The position numbers and the translations under genes were made by a program. A stretch of DNA of 64,000 bases, from positions 62,001 through 126,000 of the forward strand of contig NC_003910.7 of the NCBI RefSeq assembly GCF_000012325.1. The letters are read 5' to 3'. The notes beneath the pieces were generated by a model that worked only from the letters and a program-made list of their open reading frames with translations, was not told the origin of the DNA and did not search any database. This DNA comes from Colwellia psychrerythraea 34H (lineage in GTDB: Bacteria > Pseudomonadota > Gammaproteobacteria > Enterobacterales > Alteromonadaceae). Shown here piece by piece: positions 29,414 to 37,528 of this stretch (within the stretch, counting starts at the first letter, position 1; each line of letters opens with the position of its first letter).

Positions 29414-29535
29414 TTGAGTCTCGCTTGTTGAAGTGACTATTATGTTAGTGAATTCATATGGAATGTTACTAAGCATTCACATTTATTTTACAAATCGTTC
29501 TGCAGTGTATCAGAAGAGGGTTTAGCAAGACTATG

Positions 29536-29563
29536 GCTTACCTCATTGAGTATTGAGGTAAGC
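29536..29563 (-). terminator. Hairpin after cti
   Basis: A perfect 10-bp stem GCTTACCTCA/TGAGGTAAGC with an eight-base loop lies 48 nt beyond the cti stop. No clean T-run follows on the minus strand, so it may be a weak terminator or a 3'-end stabiliser. Confidence 0.4.
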
Positions 29564-29610
29564 AGCAGTATTTTGTTACAGGGTATTACTAATGGGTTTT
29601 AGACCACAAG

Positions 29611-31998
29611 TTAACGATTTTCCAAGCGATTAAAATCAAGTAAACCCGCCGATTTAGGTTGATTGGTTTTATACCAAGCGTGTAATTCATCGGCAAAAAT
29701 CCAGAACTTAGGATTTGTGCGGCGAATGGCAAATTGGTCTTTAAGTTTACGGTAATCTTGTTCGGTTTTTATCGCGTTTAAGTTACTAACAAACTCACTG
29801 AGCTGCGCTTGTTCTACTTTAAAAAAGGCATTGGGATAAGTGCCTACGACACCACGTAGAATGGCTAAATTATCTTCTCTAGGTAGGCGACGATTCTCTT
29901 CAGAAAACAAATGGGCAACATTACTGTGTGCGGAATTATTGATTAAACTATAGACTTGGTTGTCATCGCCATTTGATACCATCACATAACTCACTTGTGG
30001 TAACAGAGCAACGCTCTCATTAGGTAACTGACTTAAGTTAGCTATGATTTTGTCGGCACTGCTTTGTGCTAATGAAGAAAGGTTAAACTGGCTAACATTG
30101 GTATTTTTGGTGTGCTGTCCAACCAATTGAAATAGCTCTTCTTGATGCTTATTGCTTTGATAGTTCATACCTGTTTCTGGTAACTGATAAAAACCGTCTG
30201 AGAAAATATAATCTTTAATGTCGTCACCGGTCTCACGGTACCAATACTCATGTATTGCCTTACGTTCATCTTTAGGTAAAAAACTAATGAAATTACTTTC
30301 TGCTTCCATTCGTAAAAAATCCATATATAGACGTGTTTTTAATTGATGACTAACACTGCCATAAACATCAAAACCAGCCACTAATAAATAATGAATCCGC
30401 TCTAATAAAGGGTAGCTAATTAGCCAAGCTGTTTTAGGCGTAGGACCGACAAAACCCTGTAATACAGAAGCACTGTCAAAGTGTCTGAAGACGGTTAGGC
30501 TGGCGTTTGGGTTTCCTTTGCCTGACCAAATCAAATCAAGGTTTAGCTGATTAGGCTGCAAGTTAAGCCCTTCCACATAAGCTAATTTATTTTTAACGTA
30601 TTCTTGCTGGCTTTTAGCATATTGTCGCCAGTAAAGTAATGATAGGGATTTATCACTGGTGCCAGCCGGTAATTGTAATAACTCTGTATTGGCTTTAATG
30701 AATTGTTCGCTAGGGTAATGATCAAAATTATTAGGGCTGAGGAAAAACACCCAAAAATTGTCTTCAATCACATTCAGCGCGATTTGACCACGACAAACAG
30801 GGCCTTTGATAAAGTTCATAATAGAGAATTGCGCTTGGTCTAATAAAAACTGATAGCGTGCTTTATCGGGGATCGCCTGAAAGGTCTTAAAGGGATTAGA
30901 GGCGTTTGCTAATTGGTAATCAGGCAAAGTAGTTACTGGGTAATCAGGTTGATAGAAAAGTTCTGAAATACGCGCCAATTTACTTTCACCAAACGGGTAG
31001 GGCATATGGCGCTTGGCAATAATGGTGTCGTTGTGCTTAATTAATCGATAGTACACTTGAGGTTTATCGACAATGGCATCAGTGCTGCCATCAGCATAAG
31101 GGGAATCAAAGGGACGACGAGTAGTAATCACCGCTACTTTTTCACCACTAGGGCTGCTTGAACGAACAAGTTTAAAGTAACTAGATTGTGCTTTATCGAA
31201 GTATAAATTGGCTAAATATAAGTGTTCAAATAAATAACGGGCAATCAACTGTTCTTTAGCAGAGCTGCCATTAAGTAACTTTTCCCAGCGATTGATCATT
31301 TGTTGTTCTTTAGCATTGGGAGGCACCGAATCTGGCATTATGGCACCACGGGCTATCCAATCAGTTAATTGATCATGCTCAGTTGTTGAGAGTGCCGGTA
31401 GCGCATAAGGCATACCACCAAGAGGGTACTTATCCTTATATTGCTCAAACTCTTCTATTGTTGGGCATTGTTGACTTCTATCGAGTGCGACATCAAAACT
31501 CTCATTAAGTATTGGCTCACTGGGTAAAGGATGTTGCTTTTTGAGTTGTAACATTTGATAGAACAAGCTGGATTGAGTATTGGCTTGCTCTGTTTGCTGG
31601 CGCTCATTAAGTACTGGGAAATAGCCTTGTTGGCGAAGTGGCTCTAAGTTATCTCGTTTCAGTTCAGTTAATTTTGTAAGGCTTGCACTAATATTTGCAG
31701 TAAGTAAGCGCTCACCATTATAAACCATTGCTTTATTAGCACCACGCTCAATACCTGCGCGACTTTCCATTTTCAACTGGCAAGGGGCATCGTAACAGCC
31801 GTGACAAACAACACAGCGGTTTTCAATAATTGGTTGTATCTGTCTATTAAAATGAATGGCTTCTGCTGTAGTCGCTTTAACTTGAACTAATCTATTTTCA
31901 ACATTGCTTGGACCATAAAGCTTGTCGAATTCCATAACCCCTAAAGTGGCACAGCCCGAGAGAAATAGAAAAATAAATAGCCATTGAAACTTAACCAT
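29611..31998 (-). CDS. cti: Fatty acid cis/trans isomerase
   Basis: A 795-residue periplasmic Cti, which converts cis-unsaturated membrane fatty acids to trans without turnover, a fast membrane-rigidifying response. A lipoprotein-type signal ends at LSGC (Cys16), and the heme c motif CVVCH lies at residues 62-66 in NRCVVCHGCYDAPC. The long C-terminal region has the family strings FIKGPVCRGQIALNVIEDNFW and YPNAFFKVE. Known Cti proteins have a similar heme motif and length. Membrane anchoring through the lipid-modified cysteine is inferred. Confidence 0.93.
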   Translation of the reverse strand: MVKFQWLFIFLFLSGCATLGVMEFDKLYGPSNVENRLVQVKATTAEAIHFNRQIQPIIENRCVVCHGCYDAPCQLKMESRAGIERGANKAMVYNGERLLTANISASLTKLTELKRDNLEPLRQQGYFPVLNERQQTEQANTQSSLFYQMLQLKKQHPLPSEPILNESFDVALDRSQQCPTIEEFEQYKDKYPLGGMPYALPALSTTEHDQLTDWIARGAIMPDSVPPNAKEQQMINRWEKLLNGSSAKEQLIARYLFEHLYLANLYFDKAQSSYFKLVRSSSPSGEKVAVITTRRPFDSPYADGSTDAIVDKPQVYYRLIKHNDTIIAKRHMPYPFGESKLARISELFYQPDYPVTTLPDYQLANASNPFKTFQAIPDKARYQFLLDQAQFSIMNFIKGPVCRGQIALNVIEDNFWVFFLSPNNFDHYPSEQFIKANTELLQLPAGTSDKSLSLLYWRQYAKSQQEYVKNKLAYVEGLNLQPNQLNLDLIWSGKGNPNASLTVFRHFDSASVLQGFVGPTPKTAWLISYPLLERIHYLLVAGFDVYGSVSHQLKTRLYMDFLRMEAESNFISFLPKDERKAIHEYWYRETGDDIKDYIFSDGFYQLPETGMNYQSNKHQEELFQLVGQHTKNTNVSQFNLSSLAQSSADKIIANLSQLPNESVALLPQVSYVMVSNGDDNQVYSLINNSAHSNVAHLFSEENRRLPREDNLAILRGVVGTYPNAFFKVEQAQLSEFVSNLNAIKTEQDYRKLKDQFAIRRTNPKFWIFADELHAWYKTNQPKSAGLLDFNRLENR

Positions 31999-32116
31999 GA
32001 GAGTCCTTAAATTGGGAGATAGCCCGCTAAGTTTAAGCTATGTTGATGAATACTGTAAAGTTACCATGGGTTCTTATTTTGTATTCGTCAACATCTAAGC
32101 GGTTTATCGTTGTTTC

Positions 32117-32533
32117 CTAATATCGATTTCTTAGCTCAGGCAAGTCGGTATGGTATTGAACAAACTCCACTTCGTAACCATCAGCATCAAGAAAATAGAT
32201 ATTCTCTCTATATTTGTCAGGCGTACCGTCTTTATGAATTGCAAAGCCTGCTTTTTCTATACGCGCTATAGTGCCTTTTAGATCGCTGGTAACATAAGCA
32301 AAATGCGCTAAACCTACTTGATGACCCGCTAAATCTCTATTGTCACCGACGCCATTATCAGCAAAGGCTATATATTGATAATCATCACCAAAATGTAACC
32401 AGTTTCTTGGTTTTCCAGACCATTCACCTTTATCGCCGCCGCGTACATGCCAGTGTGGAAAAGCCGCACGGTAAAATTGTAAGCTTTTTTCTATGTCTTT
32501 AACGACTAAATTAATGTGTTCTAAAGTAATCAT
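32117..32533 (-). CDS. VOC (glyoxalase/bleomycin resistance) family protein
   Basis: A 138-residue single VOC domain with paired beta-alpha-beta-beta-beta modules (ITLEHINLVVKDIEKSLQFYR; GLAHFAYVTSDLKGTIARIE). Potential metal ligands are H6, H75-H76-type residues and E in YEVEFVQYH. It could be a metal-dependent lyase or isomerase, but no substrate can be read from the sequence. It is the last of three minus-strand genes that run from 33696. Confidence 0.85.
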   Translation of the reverse strand: MITLEHINLVVKDIEKSLQFYRAAFPHWHVRGGDKGEWSGKPRNWLHFGDDYQYIAFADNGVGDNRDLAGHQVGLAHFAYVTSDLKGTIARIEKAGFAIHKDGTPDKYRENIYFLDADGYEVEFVQYHTDLPELRNRY

Positions 32534-32588
32534 AAGTGCTCTCCTGTACGTTTTAACAACGTATCTATCATTAGTAGTGTAGTCTTTT

Positions 32589-32999
32589 TTACTCTTGGTA
32601 TTTTTTCTCGACTCGCCAAGGGGGATTTAAGCGATTCTCTCCAGCCCAATAGAGTTTTATTTTGTTGCCGCTAGGGTCCGTTAATATCGCTTCACGCCAT
32701 AAGTAAGATTGCGAAATGGGCAATTGTTCAAATTCAATACCACGGCTTTGGACCGTTGCTACCCATTCATCCAATTTTTCATGCTCAAAATAGATGGTTG
32801 TGCCAGAGCTCAGTTTATTTTGTGTATTACTTAATGAGTCTGTCTCAGCTAAGCTTAATGAAAAAGTAGCGCCCTCATCTGGGCATGCGAACCGTGCATA
32901 ATGGGGTGTATCTACAATGTGTAAAAAACCTAAACGACGGTAAAATTCAGTACTTTCGTCCATATTAAGAACGGTAAGGGTGACTTGATTTAAATTCAT
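32589..32999 (-). CDS. VOC family protein
   Basis: A 136-residue VOC-fold protein beginning MNLNQVTLTVLNMDESTEFYR and ending in the second-module string AILTDPSGNKIKLYWAGENR. It is distinct from its 138-residue neighbour. The first metal-ligand position is a Gln rather than His, and E/H pairs are less clear, so catalysis is uncertain. It lies 64 nt after the flavoprotein gene and 55 nt before the next VOC gene, consistent with one transcript. Confidence 0.82.
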   Translation of the reverse strand: MNLNQVTLTVLNMDESTEFYRRLGFLHIVDTPHYARFACPDEGATFSLSLAETDSLSNTQNKLSSGTTIYFEHEKLDEWVATVQSRGIEFEQLPISQSYLWREAILTDPSGNKIKLYWAGENRLNPPWRVEKKYQE

Positions 33000-33063
33000 A
33001 ATATCTCCTCGTTAATTTGATCTTGTTCTGTGCAATCTAGTTCAATTCATTTTGTTGGTGAGC

Positions 33064-33696
33064 TTACATGCCGTATTGATATAAGTGTTCATTGTCATAC
33101 GTGCTGACTTGCAGGGTTTCACGTAAAGATTTCATCGCTTGGCTGTAATGCAATAAGGTATGCAAACTATAACCAATACGATGACGAATACGTTTATCAC
33201 GACGAGCTATAGCAATACTTTGCTGAAGGTTGGTCTCATTGACTGTATTTAGAATCTCTTCAACATTTCGAATAATAAGGTGGTCGGGTATAGCGACTAA
33301 TTTGTTATTTGAAAAAGCATTCATTCTTAATTCTGCAATGGGATAAGCACCGCTAATTCCATTAACGACAGAGACCAACAACACGGGTTTGTGACCAATA
33401 TCTGCAGCGTCAGACATCATTAATAAATTTTTCAATAATGGCGAAGCAGTCCCGCCCCATTCTGGAGTAATAAGAATTAGTGCATCCATTGTTTGTAATT
33501 GGCTATTGATGGCCAACCAGTCACTATTGTCATTTTGCTTGCTACTCTCTTCGCCGTCCCATAGGGGTAATCGCTGTTTACACAATTCAATATGGCTCGT
33601 TTTACGAAATTTATTACTGCTGTTAGTCAGGTATTTAGCGACCTTTGCACTTTGTGATTCGATTCGTTGACTGGCACTGATAATAAGTAAATTCAT
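33064..33696 (-). CDS. NADPH-dependent FMN reductase-like flavoprotein
   Basis: A 210-residue flavodoxin-fold protein of the NADPH-dependent FMN reductase/ArsH/chromate reductase type. It starts MNLLIISASQRIESQSAKVA, with the flavin-contact loop ALILITPEWGGTASPLLKNLLMM. The C-terminal part (RNVEEILNTV...) resembles azoreductase-like members. It heads a likely operon with two VOC proteins and is divergent from an HTH regulator, with a perfect palindrome in its upstream region. The electron acceptor is unknown. Confidence 0.8.
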   Translation of the reverse strand: MNLLIISASQRIESQSAKVAKYLTNSSNKFRKTSHIELCKQRLPLWDGEESSKQNDNSDWLAINSQLQTMDALILITPEWGGTASPLLKNLLMMSDAADIGHKPVLLVSVVNGISGAYPIAELRMNAFSNNKLVAIPDHLIIRNVEEILNTVNETNLQQSIAIARRDKRIRHRIGYSLHTLLHYSQAMKSLRETLQVSTYDNEHLYQYGM

Positions 33697-33733
33697 AATA
33701 ATTCTCGTCGTTTTCTTTAGTAAAGCGTTTTAT

Positions 33734-33765
33734 TTATTAAGTAAAGTAAACGCTTTACTTAATAA
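33734..33765. promoter_or_regulatory. Perfect 13-bp palindromic operator upstream of the FMN-reductase operon
   Basis: TTATTAAGTAAAG and its exact complement CTTTACTTAATAA are separated by six bases (TAAACG), 38 bp upstream of the minus-strand start at 33696. Related AGTAAAGCG and ACTTTACTAAA strings lie on either side. It is the natural candidate site for the divergently encoded regulator. Confidence 0.6.
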
Positions 33766-33850
33766 GGTCAAGTTAAATATAAACAAAAAACTTTACTAAA
33801 TATTGTGCTAAGCGATGAAACTATGGTAAAAATGCTTAATAATAATGATA

Positions 33851-34114
33851 TATACCCGTTATCGTTCAAGATGCAGGTTTCAGAGTTCTTGATCAATCTC
33901 AATTCAAGACGCTGTGGTGAAATAATGGTTGTTCCATTATAAGTCACAGCAACGATGTAGTGATGTTGCTCAAGCACTTCTTTGATGGGTTTAAAATCAC
34001 TTTATACGGCGTTAAATAATAAAATCATAGAATGACTATGCTTAAATTATTTGCCTTATCAAAAGTGGTTTTAATTCCCACTGAAATCCTGCACTTTGAT
34101 TGGTAATGGGTATA
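33851..34114. repeat. Family B MITE-like element, copy B1
   Basis: A 264-bp element with ends TATACCCGTTATCGTTCAAG and, inverted, TATACCCATTACCAATCAAA; similarity continues through TGCAGG and TTTCAG, giving an imperfect inverted repeat of about 32 bp. The interior differs from copies B2 and B3. It lies between the palindromic operator and the regulator gene, and its right end supplies spurious upstream start codons for that gene. Confidence 0.7.
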
Positions 34115-34138
34115 TCCCTTCTTCCTGCCGGAGATCTA

Positions 34139-34756
34139 ATGAAAACACATGAAAAAATAATTCAGTTATTAAAGACCCAAGGGCCTTTAACAGCAAAAAT
34201 ACTGGCAAGTGAATTGGGTCTCACTACTATGGGGATCCGTCAACATGTACAAGGACTGGAAGATTCGGGTGATGTGGTTTTTAAGGATGAAAAAGCTGCT
34301 CGAGGCAGACCTACCAGATATTGGTCATTAACTGATAAAGGCAACAGCCGCTTTGCTGATCGTCATGATGAATTAACTGTGCAGTTACTTGATTCAGTTA
34401 TTACACTCTTTGGTGATGACGGTATGGAAAAGTTAATCAGTCACCGAGAAGAAACGGCGATGACAAATTATACCTTAGCGTTAGCCGATCGTTATGGTGT
34501 GCAAGAAAAACTGCAAACCTTAGCAAAATTACGTAGCGATGAAGGTTATATGGCAAGCGTTGAAGAGCATGATGGCATTTTTTGGTTAATGGAAAATCAT
34601 TGCCCAATTTGTGCTGCAGCAAGTAAATGTTTGAGTTTTTGTCGTTCAGAATTGCAAATGTTTCAAACGCTAATGAATGATATTGCCGTAGTGAGTCGAG
34701 AAGAGCATATTATTGATGGAGCAAGGCGTTGTGCTTATAAAGTCATACCTGTTTAG
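34139..34756 (+). CDS. ArsR/SufR-like HTH regulator with C-terminal cysteine cluster
   Basis: A 205-residue regulator of the COG2345/SufR-like group. It has an N-terminal winged helix (about 1-70; LLKTQGPLTAKILASELGLT then MGIRQHVQGLEDSGDV, wing ARGRPTRYWSLT) and a C-terminal domain with C155, C158, C164, C168 and C198 (HCPICAAASKC, FC). SufR-type members bind an Fe-S cluster at such cysteines, so redox or iron sensing is plausible. The start at 34139 has GGAG at the right distance; an in-frame extension to 34100 would lie inside repeat B1. It is divergent from the flavoprotein/VOC operon. Confidence 0.85.
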   Translation: MKTHEKIIQLLKTQGPLTAKILASELGLTTMGIRQHVQGLEDSGDVVFKDEKAARGRPTRYWSLTDKGNSRFADRHDELTVQLLDSVITLFGDDGMEKLISHREETAMTNYTLALADRYGVQEKLQTLAKLRSDEGYMASVEEHDGIFWLMENHCPICAAASKCLSFCRSELQMFQTLMNDIAVVSREEHIIDGARRCAYKVIPV

Positions 34757-34796
34757 TAGCAATAAACCTTGTCGCCGTAAATTCAATGAATTTGTC

Positions 34797-34834
34797 AAAA
34801 GTACGAAATAATGGGAGTTATTTCGTACTTAAAA
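34797..34834. terminator. Bidirectional terminator between the regulator and nrdD
   Basis: A 13-bp perfect stem AAGTACGAAATAA/TTATTTCGTACTT with a six-base loop lies in the convergent gap. A-rich sequence flanks both sides (AAAA before, AAAAAA after). Confidence 0.65.
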
Positions 34835-34845
34835 AACTCTTCTTA

Positions 34846-36627
34846 TTAAGCACTTTCAGTATGATAGTGACGTAGGGCATGTTCTTTTTGGCGTCCCTGA
34901 CTAAAGGCAGTAACACGCTTTAAATAACCAATAACACGCGTTCCGTGATCGATGTTTTCACTGCCGCAACTTGAACAGAGATGTAAAGTGCGCTTATCTA
35001 TTTTGTCACACTCATTACAAATCGTAATCTTCACATTGATGCAGAAATAATTACACCCGGTAGCAGCCGCTACATTGAAGAGTTTCAGGTAAGCATCAGT
35101 AGAAAGCGACTCATCTAAATTTAGATGCAGTGCCGAACCTCCATCAAGGTATTGCGTCATTTCTTGACCATGCATTACAAACTTATCGATATGATTTGTT
35201 GCTTCATCTTCAACGACATAAAAATAAGAGTTATAACACTCGCGGCTTACTTGGTAGCCATCTTTCTTATCCCATTTAGCATTTTTAATACCGAGGTTTT
35301 CAGCAGGCACGAACTCGGTATTAAACATATAGCCAAATTCTTTCTTAGCGGCTTGGTTCGCTTGGTAAATTACTTTTAAGTGTGTACTAACAAATTGCTT
35401 ATATTCTTCATTATTGCCGACTTTAATTTGGGCAAACTCAGCCGCTTCAGCCATACCATTAATACCTATGGTAAGAAATTGCTTATCAAGTGAAATAAAC
35501 CCAGCGTCGTAAACGGATAATGCGCCTTGCGCTTGATACTCTTGCATCAATTTTCGATAAGCAACTTGGTATTTTTGTATTTTTTCTATTTCTGTTTTTA
35601 AATCTCGACCGTCTTGCACTAAACGATTCATATTAACAGTAATTACATTAATTGAGCCTGTGGCAACACCACCAGCACCTAAGGTATAAGAAAAAGTATT
35701 GTCAGAAATTTCATTACGTAATCGACAGCATGAGGCTAGTGAATCGGCACTGTCAGATAAGTAGATAAAAAAGGAATTACCTTCAGCTTTTTGTTGAGCG
35801 AGTTTACGGGCAAAATCTAGGTCTTTACACTGGCCATTTTCAGTTAGCATTGCCGCGGTAACTACAGGGAAGGTAAGTACTGCTTGTTCACGCTCCTTAT
35901 TGATCCAGCCGAGGAAGAATTGTTGTAGCTGGTCAACGGTCTGCCAATTAGGTTTACTAAAATCAGGGAAAACAAATTCGCCAAACATTGAAGCAAAGTA
36001 ATGTTGATCAAATAATGAAATGTTCCAAAATACACTCTGGTATCCACGAGCCGCCGCTGGTTGATTGATAGCATAAACCACATGTTGTAAGTGATTTTCT
36101 ATCTCAGATTTATGCGTACTTAGATAATCATTACCGTATTCAAGGCGAGCAAAGTAATCAAAATAGGTGAGAAACTCAACAGTCGCAACCGCACCAGCAA
36201 ATTGCGCTGAAATAGCAAAAATAAGGTTCACAAAAGAGCCACAGAAAGATTCTAAATGCTTAGGTGCTTTAGACTCACCGCCTAACTTAGTTAAGCCGTC
36301 TAATAAAAAGGGGTACATGCTAATTGAGGTACAATATGGCTTTAAACTGGTCTCATCGTGCACGTAAATTTCATGATCTTCAATTTGACGTAAATACTCT
36401 TTGGCCAAGTCAGCATCAAAAGTATCGCGTATTTTGTCATGCACTAACGCGCGATTAATTTGCACAAAACAATCTTTTAATAACTCAGCTTCTAACGTCG
36501 CAATGTTTTTATGGCTGACGTTGGCATTGGCATCCATTTTTGAGCCATCTGCTGCATTTTTTGCTGAAAAATATTGTTTGATAAAATCTTTTTTATTGGT
36601 GATCTGTTCTTCGTTAAGCCGCAACAT
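34846..36627 (-). CDS. nrdD: Anaerobic ribonucleoside-triphosphate reductase (class III), without ATP-cone
   Basis: Reduces ribonucleoside triphosphates to dNTPs in the absence of oxygen, using a glycyl radical. The radical glycine is in RVIGYL (about Gly567), and the C-terminal zinc site has four cysteines (ICNECD ... LCSSCGS). At 593 residues it is about 120 shorter than E. coli NrdD; the N-terminus goes directly into the catalytic domain, with no recognisable ATP-cone. ATG 36627 has AGGAG eight bases upstream and overlaps the nrdG end by 14 nt. Confidence 0.93.
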   Translation of the reverse strand: MLRLNEEQITNKKDFIKQYFSAKNAADGSKMDANANVSHKNIATLEAELLKDCFVQINRALVHDKIRDTFDADLAKEYLRQIEDHEIYVHDETSLKPYCTSISMYPFLLDGLTKLGGESKAPKHLESFCGSFVNLIFAISAQFAGAVATVEFLTYFDYFARLEYGNDYLSTHKSEIENHLQHVVYAINQPAAARGYQSVFWNISLFDQHYFASMFGEFVFPDFSKPNWQTVDQLQQFFLGWINKEREQAVLTFPVVTAAMLTENGQCKDLDFARKLAQQKAEGNSFFIYLSDSADSLASCCRLRNEISDNTFSYTLGAGGVATGSINVITVNMNRLVQDGRDLKTEIEKIQKYQVAYRKLMQEYQAQGALSVYDAGFISLDKQFLTIGINGMAEAAEFAQIKVGNNEEYKQFVSTHLKVIYQANQAAKKEFGYMFNTEFVPAENLGIKNAKWDKKDGYQVSRECYNSYFYVVEDEATNHIDKFVMHGQEMTQYLDGGSALHLNLDESLSTDAYLKLFNVAAATGCNYFCINVKITICNECDKIDKRTLHLCSSCGSENIDHGTRVIGYLKRVTAFSQGRQKEHALRHYHTESA

Positions 36628-37234
36628 TGTTAGCTCCTTGAGTAAATTGATAAGGTTCGAAAGTACTAATCTCAAAAGCACTAGTCTCGAGAGAATTAGT
36701 CTTAAAAGAGTTAGTTTCTAAAATAGTAGTTTGAGAATGACTAGCATCGACGGTATTAACCTTGAAGGTATTCACATCGATAGCTTTGTTAAATAAATGG
36801 TTTAACTTTTCACCTGAGATGACATTACGAAAAACTTGATTGGTTGTCGGGCTATCTAGGCCACCTAACGTTTCATGCCAAGCACCCGTTTTTAAAAAAT
36901 TAAGGTGTTGAGAAATATTTATATCAATATGTTTTTCGCCAGAGTAGAGGCAAGTTTTAAGGCCATGATTTTTAGCGATGATCAGCTTTTCAATTAAAGC
37001 GTTGGCTTGCCATTCACCACCAAAAAACACCACACAACTGATTAGGCCTTGATACTTTTTAAGCCACTGGGTGAAGTTTGTATTGGTGAGTAACACGCCA
37101 TTATCTTCTTGCCATAACTCAGTGCTGTGGCAACCTTTGCAGCCGACCTTACAGCCGGTAATACTAAAGCACAGGCTAATTTCATTAGGCACTTCTTGGA
37201 AGACAACACTCGGAGTAATACAGTTAAAAGTCAT
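36614..37234 (-). CDS. nrdG: NrdG, activase of anaerobic ribonucleotide reductase, with repeat-containing C-terminal tail
   Basis: Radical-SAM activating enzyme that generates the NrdD glycyl radical. The cluster-binding motif is CKVGCKGC (CxxxCxxC) near residue 30, in SITGCKVGCKGCHSTELW. The core ends near residue 150. About 50 further residues follow that most NrdG proteins lack; they come from a 15-bp tandem repeat and read as pentapeptide-like units (FKVNT, LETNS, FKTNS, LETSA, FEIST). It is first in the nrdGD operon, with the promoter described at 37240-37389. AGGTGA lies six bases before the ATG. Confidence 0.9.
   Translation of the reverse strand: MTFNCITPSVVFQEVPNEISLCFSITGCKVGCKGCHSTELWQEDNGVLLTNTNFTQWLKKYQGLISCVVFFGGEWQANALIEKLIIAKNHGLKTCLYSGEKHIDINISQHLNFLKTGAWHETLGGLDSPTTNQVFRNVISGEKLNHLFNKAIDVNTFKVNTVDASHSQTTILETNSFKTNSLETSAFEISTFEPYQFTQGANNVAA
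36658..36777. repeat. 15-bp imperfect tandem repeat in the 3' end of nrdG
   Basis: Eight units of 15 bp in register, for example CGAAAGTACTAATCT, CAAAAGCACTAGTCT, CGAGAGAATTAGTCT and TAAAAGAGTTAGTTT on the plus strand, decaying away from the stop codon. The unit length keeps the reading frame and adds five residues per copy to NrdG. Confidence 0.85.
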
Positions 37235-37239
37235 ACGTC

Positions 37240-37284
37240 ACCTATATATAGATGTTATTGTTTTAATAAGCACAATATATAGTA
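37240..37284 (-). promoter_or_regulatory. NrdR-like box pair 1 overlapping the nrdGD promoter
   Basis: CACAATATATAGTA at 37271-37284 matches the NrdR box pattern (ACACwATATAkwGT type). A weaker copy, ACCTATATATAGAT, lies at 37240-37253. Their cores are exactly 31 bp apart, three helical turns, the usual spacing of NrdR box pairs. Box 37271 contains TATATT on the minus strand, well placed as a -10 for an FNR-driven promoter with start near 37268. Confidence 0.75.
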
Positions 37285-37302
37285 TTTCGGGGTGGTGGCT
37301 TG

Positions 37303-37316
37303 TTGATTTAGATCAA
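37303..37316. promoter_or_regulatory. FNR box upstream of nrdGD
   Basis: TTGATTTAGATCAA is a perfect match to the FNR consensus TTGATnnnnATCAA. Its centre is 41.5 bp from a start site near 37268, the class II activation position. Confidence 0.82.
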
Positions 37317-37344
37317 GATAACTTGTGGTAATAAAATAATTAAG

Positions 37345-37389
37345 CACAATATATAGTGTATTTTTTTATTATTAGATCAATATATAGTG
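37345..37389. promoter_or_regulatory. NrdR-like box pair 2, distal
   Basis: CACAATATATAGTG (37345-37358) and ATCAATATATAGTG (37376-37389) are two close matches to the NrdR box, again with cores exactly 31 bp apart and 74 bp (seven turns) from the proximal box at 37271. Confidence 0.75.
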
Positions 37390-37470
37390 ATTGTTATTGG
37401 ATGTATAATGCAGATTCAGCTAATGATTAGTGAATTAATCTCAGCATTGATAGCAGAAAGAAGGGAAATT

Positions 37471-37505
37471 AATGGGTATGAAAAATAGTGTTTTCAGTAC
37501 CCATT
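37471..37505 (-). terminator. Hairpin terminator after the EamA gene
   Basis: AATGGGTA plus TGAAAA pairs with TTTTCA and TACCCATT across a one-base bulge. It lies 24 nt past the minus-strand stop; the T-tract is weak (TTAATTTC). Confidence 0.55.
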
Positions 37506-37528
37506 TATTAATTTTAACGTTGGCTATT

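Noticed and set aside
33734..34138. CRISPR-like or phage attachment site suggested by the palindrome and repeats
   Set aside because: There is one palindrome only, no regular spacers, no integrase and no tRNA nearby.
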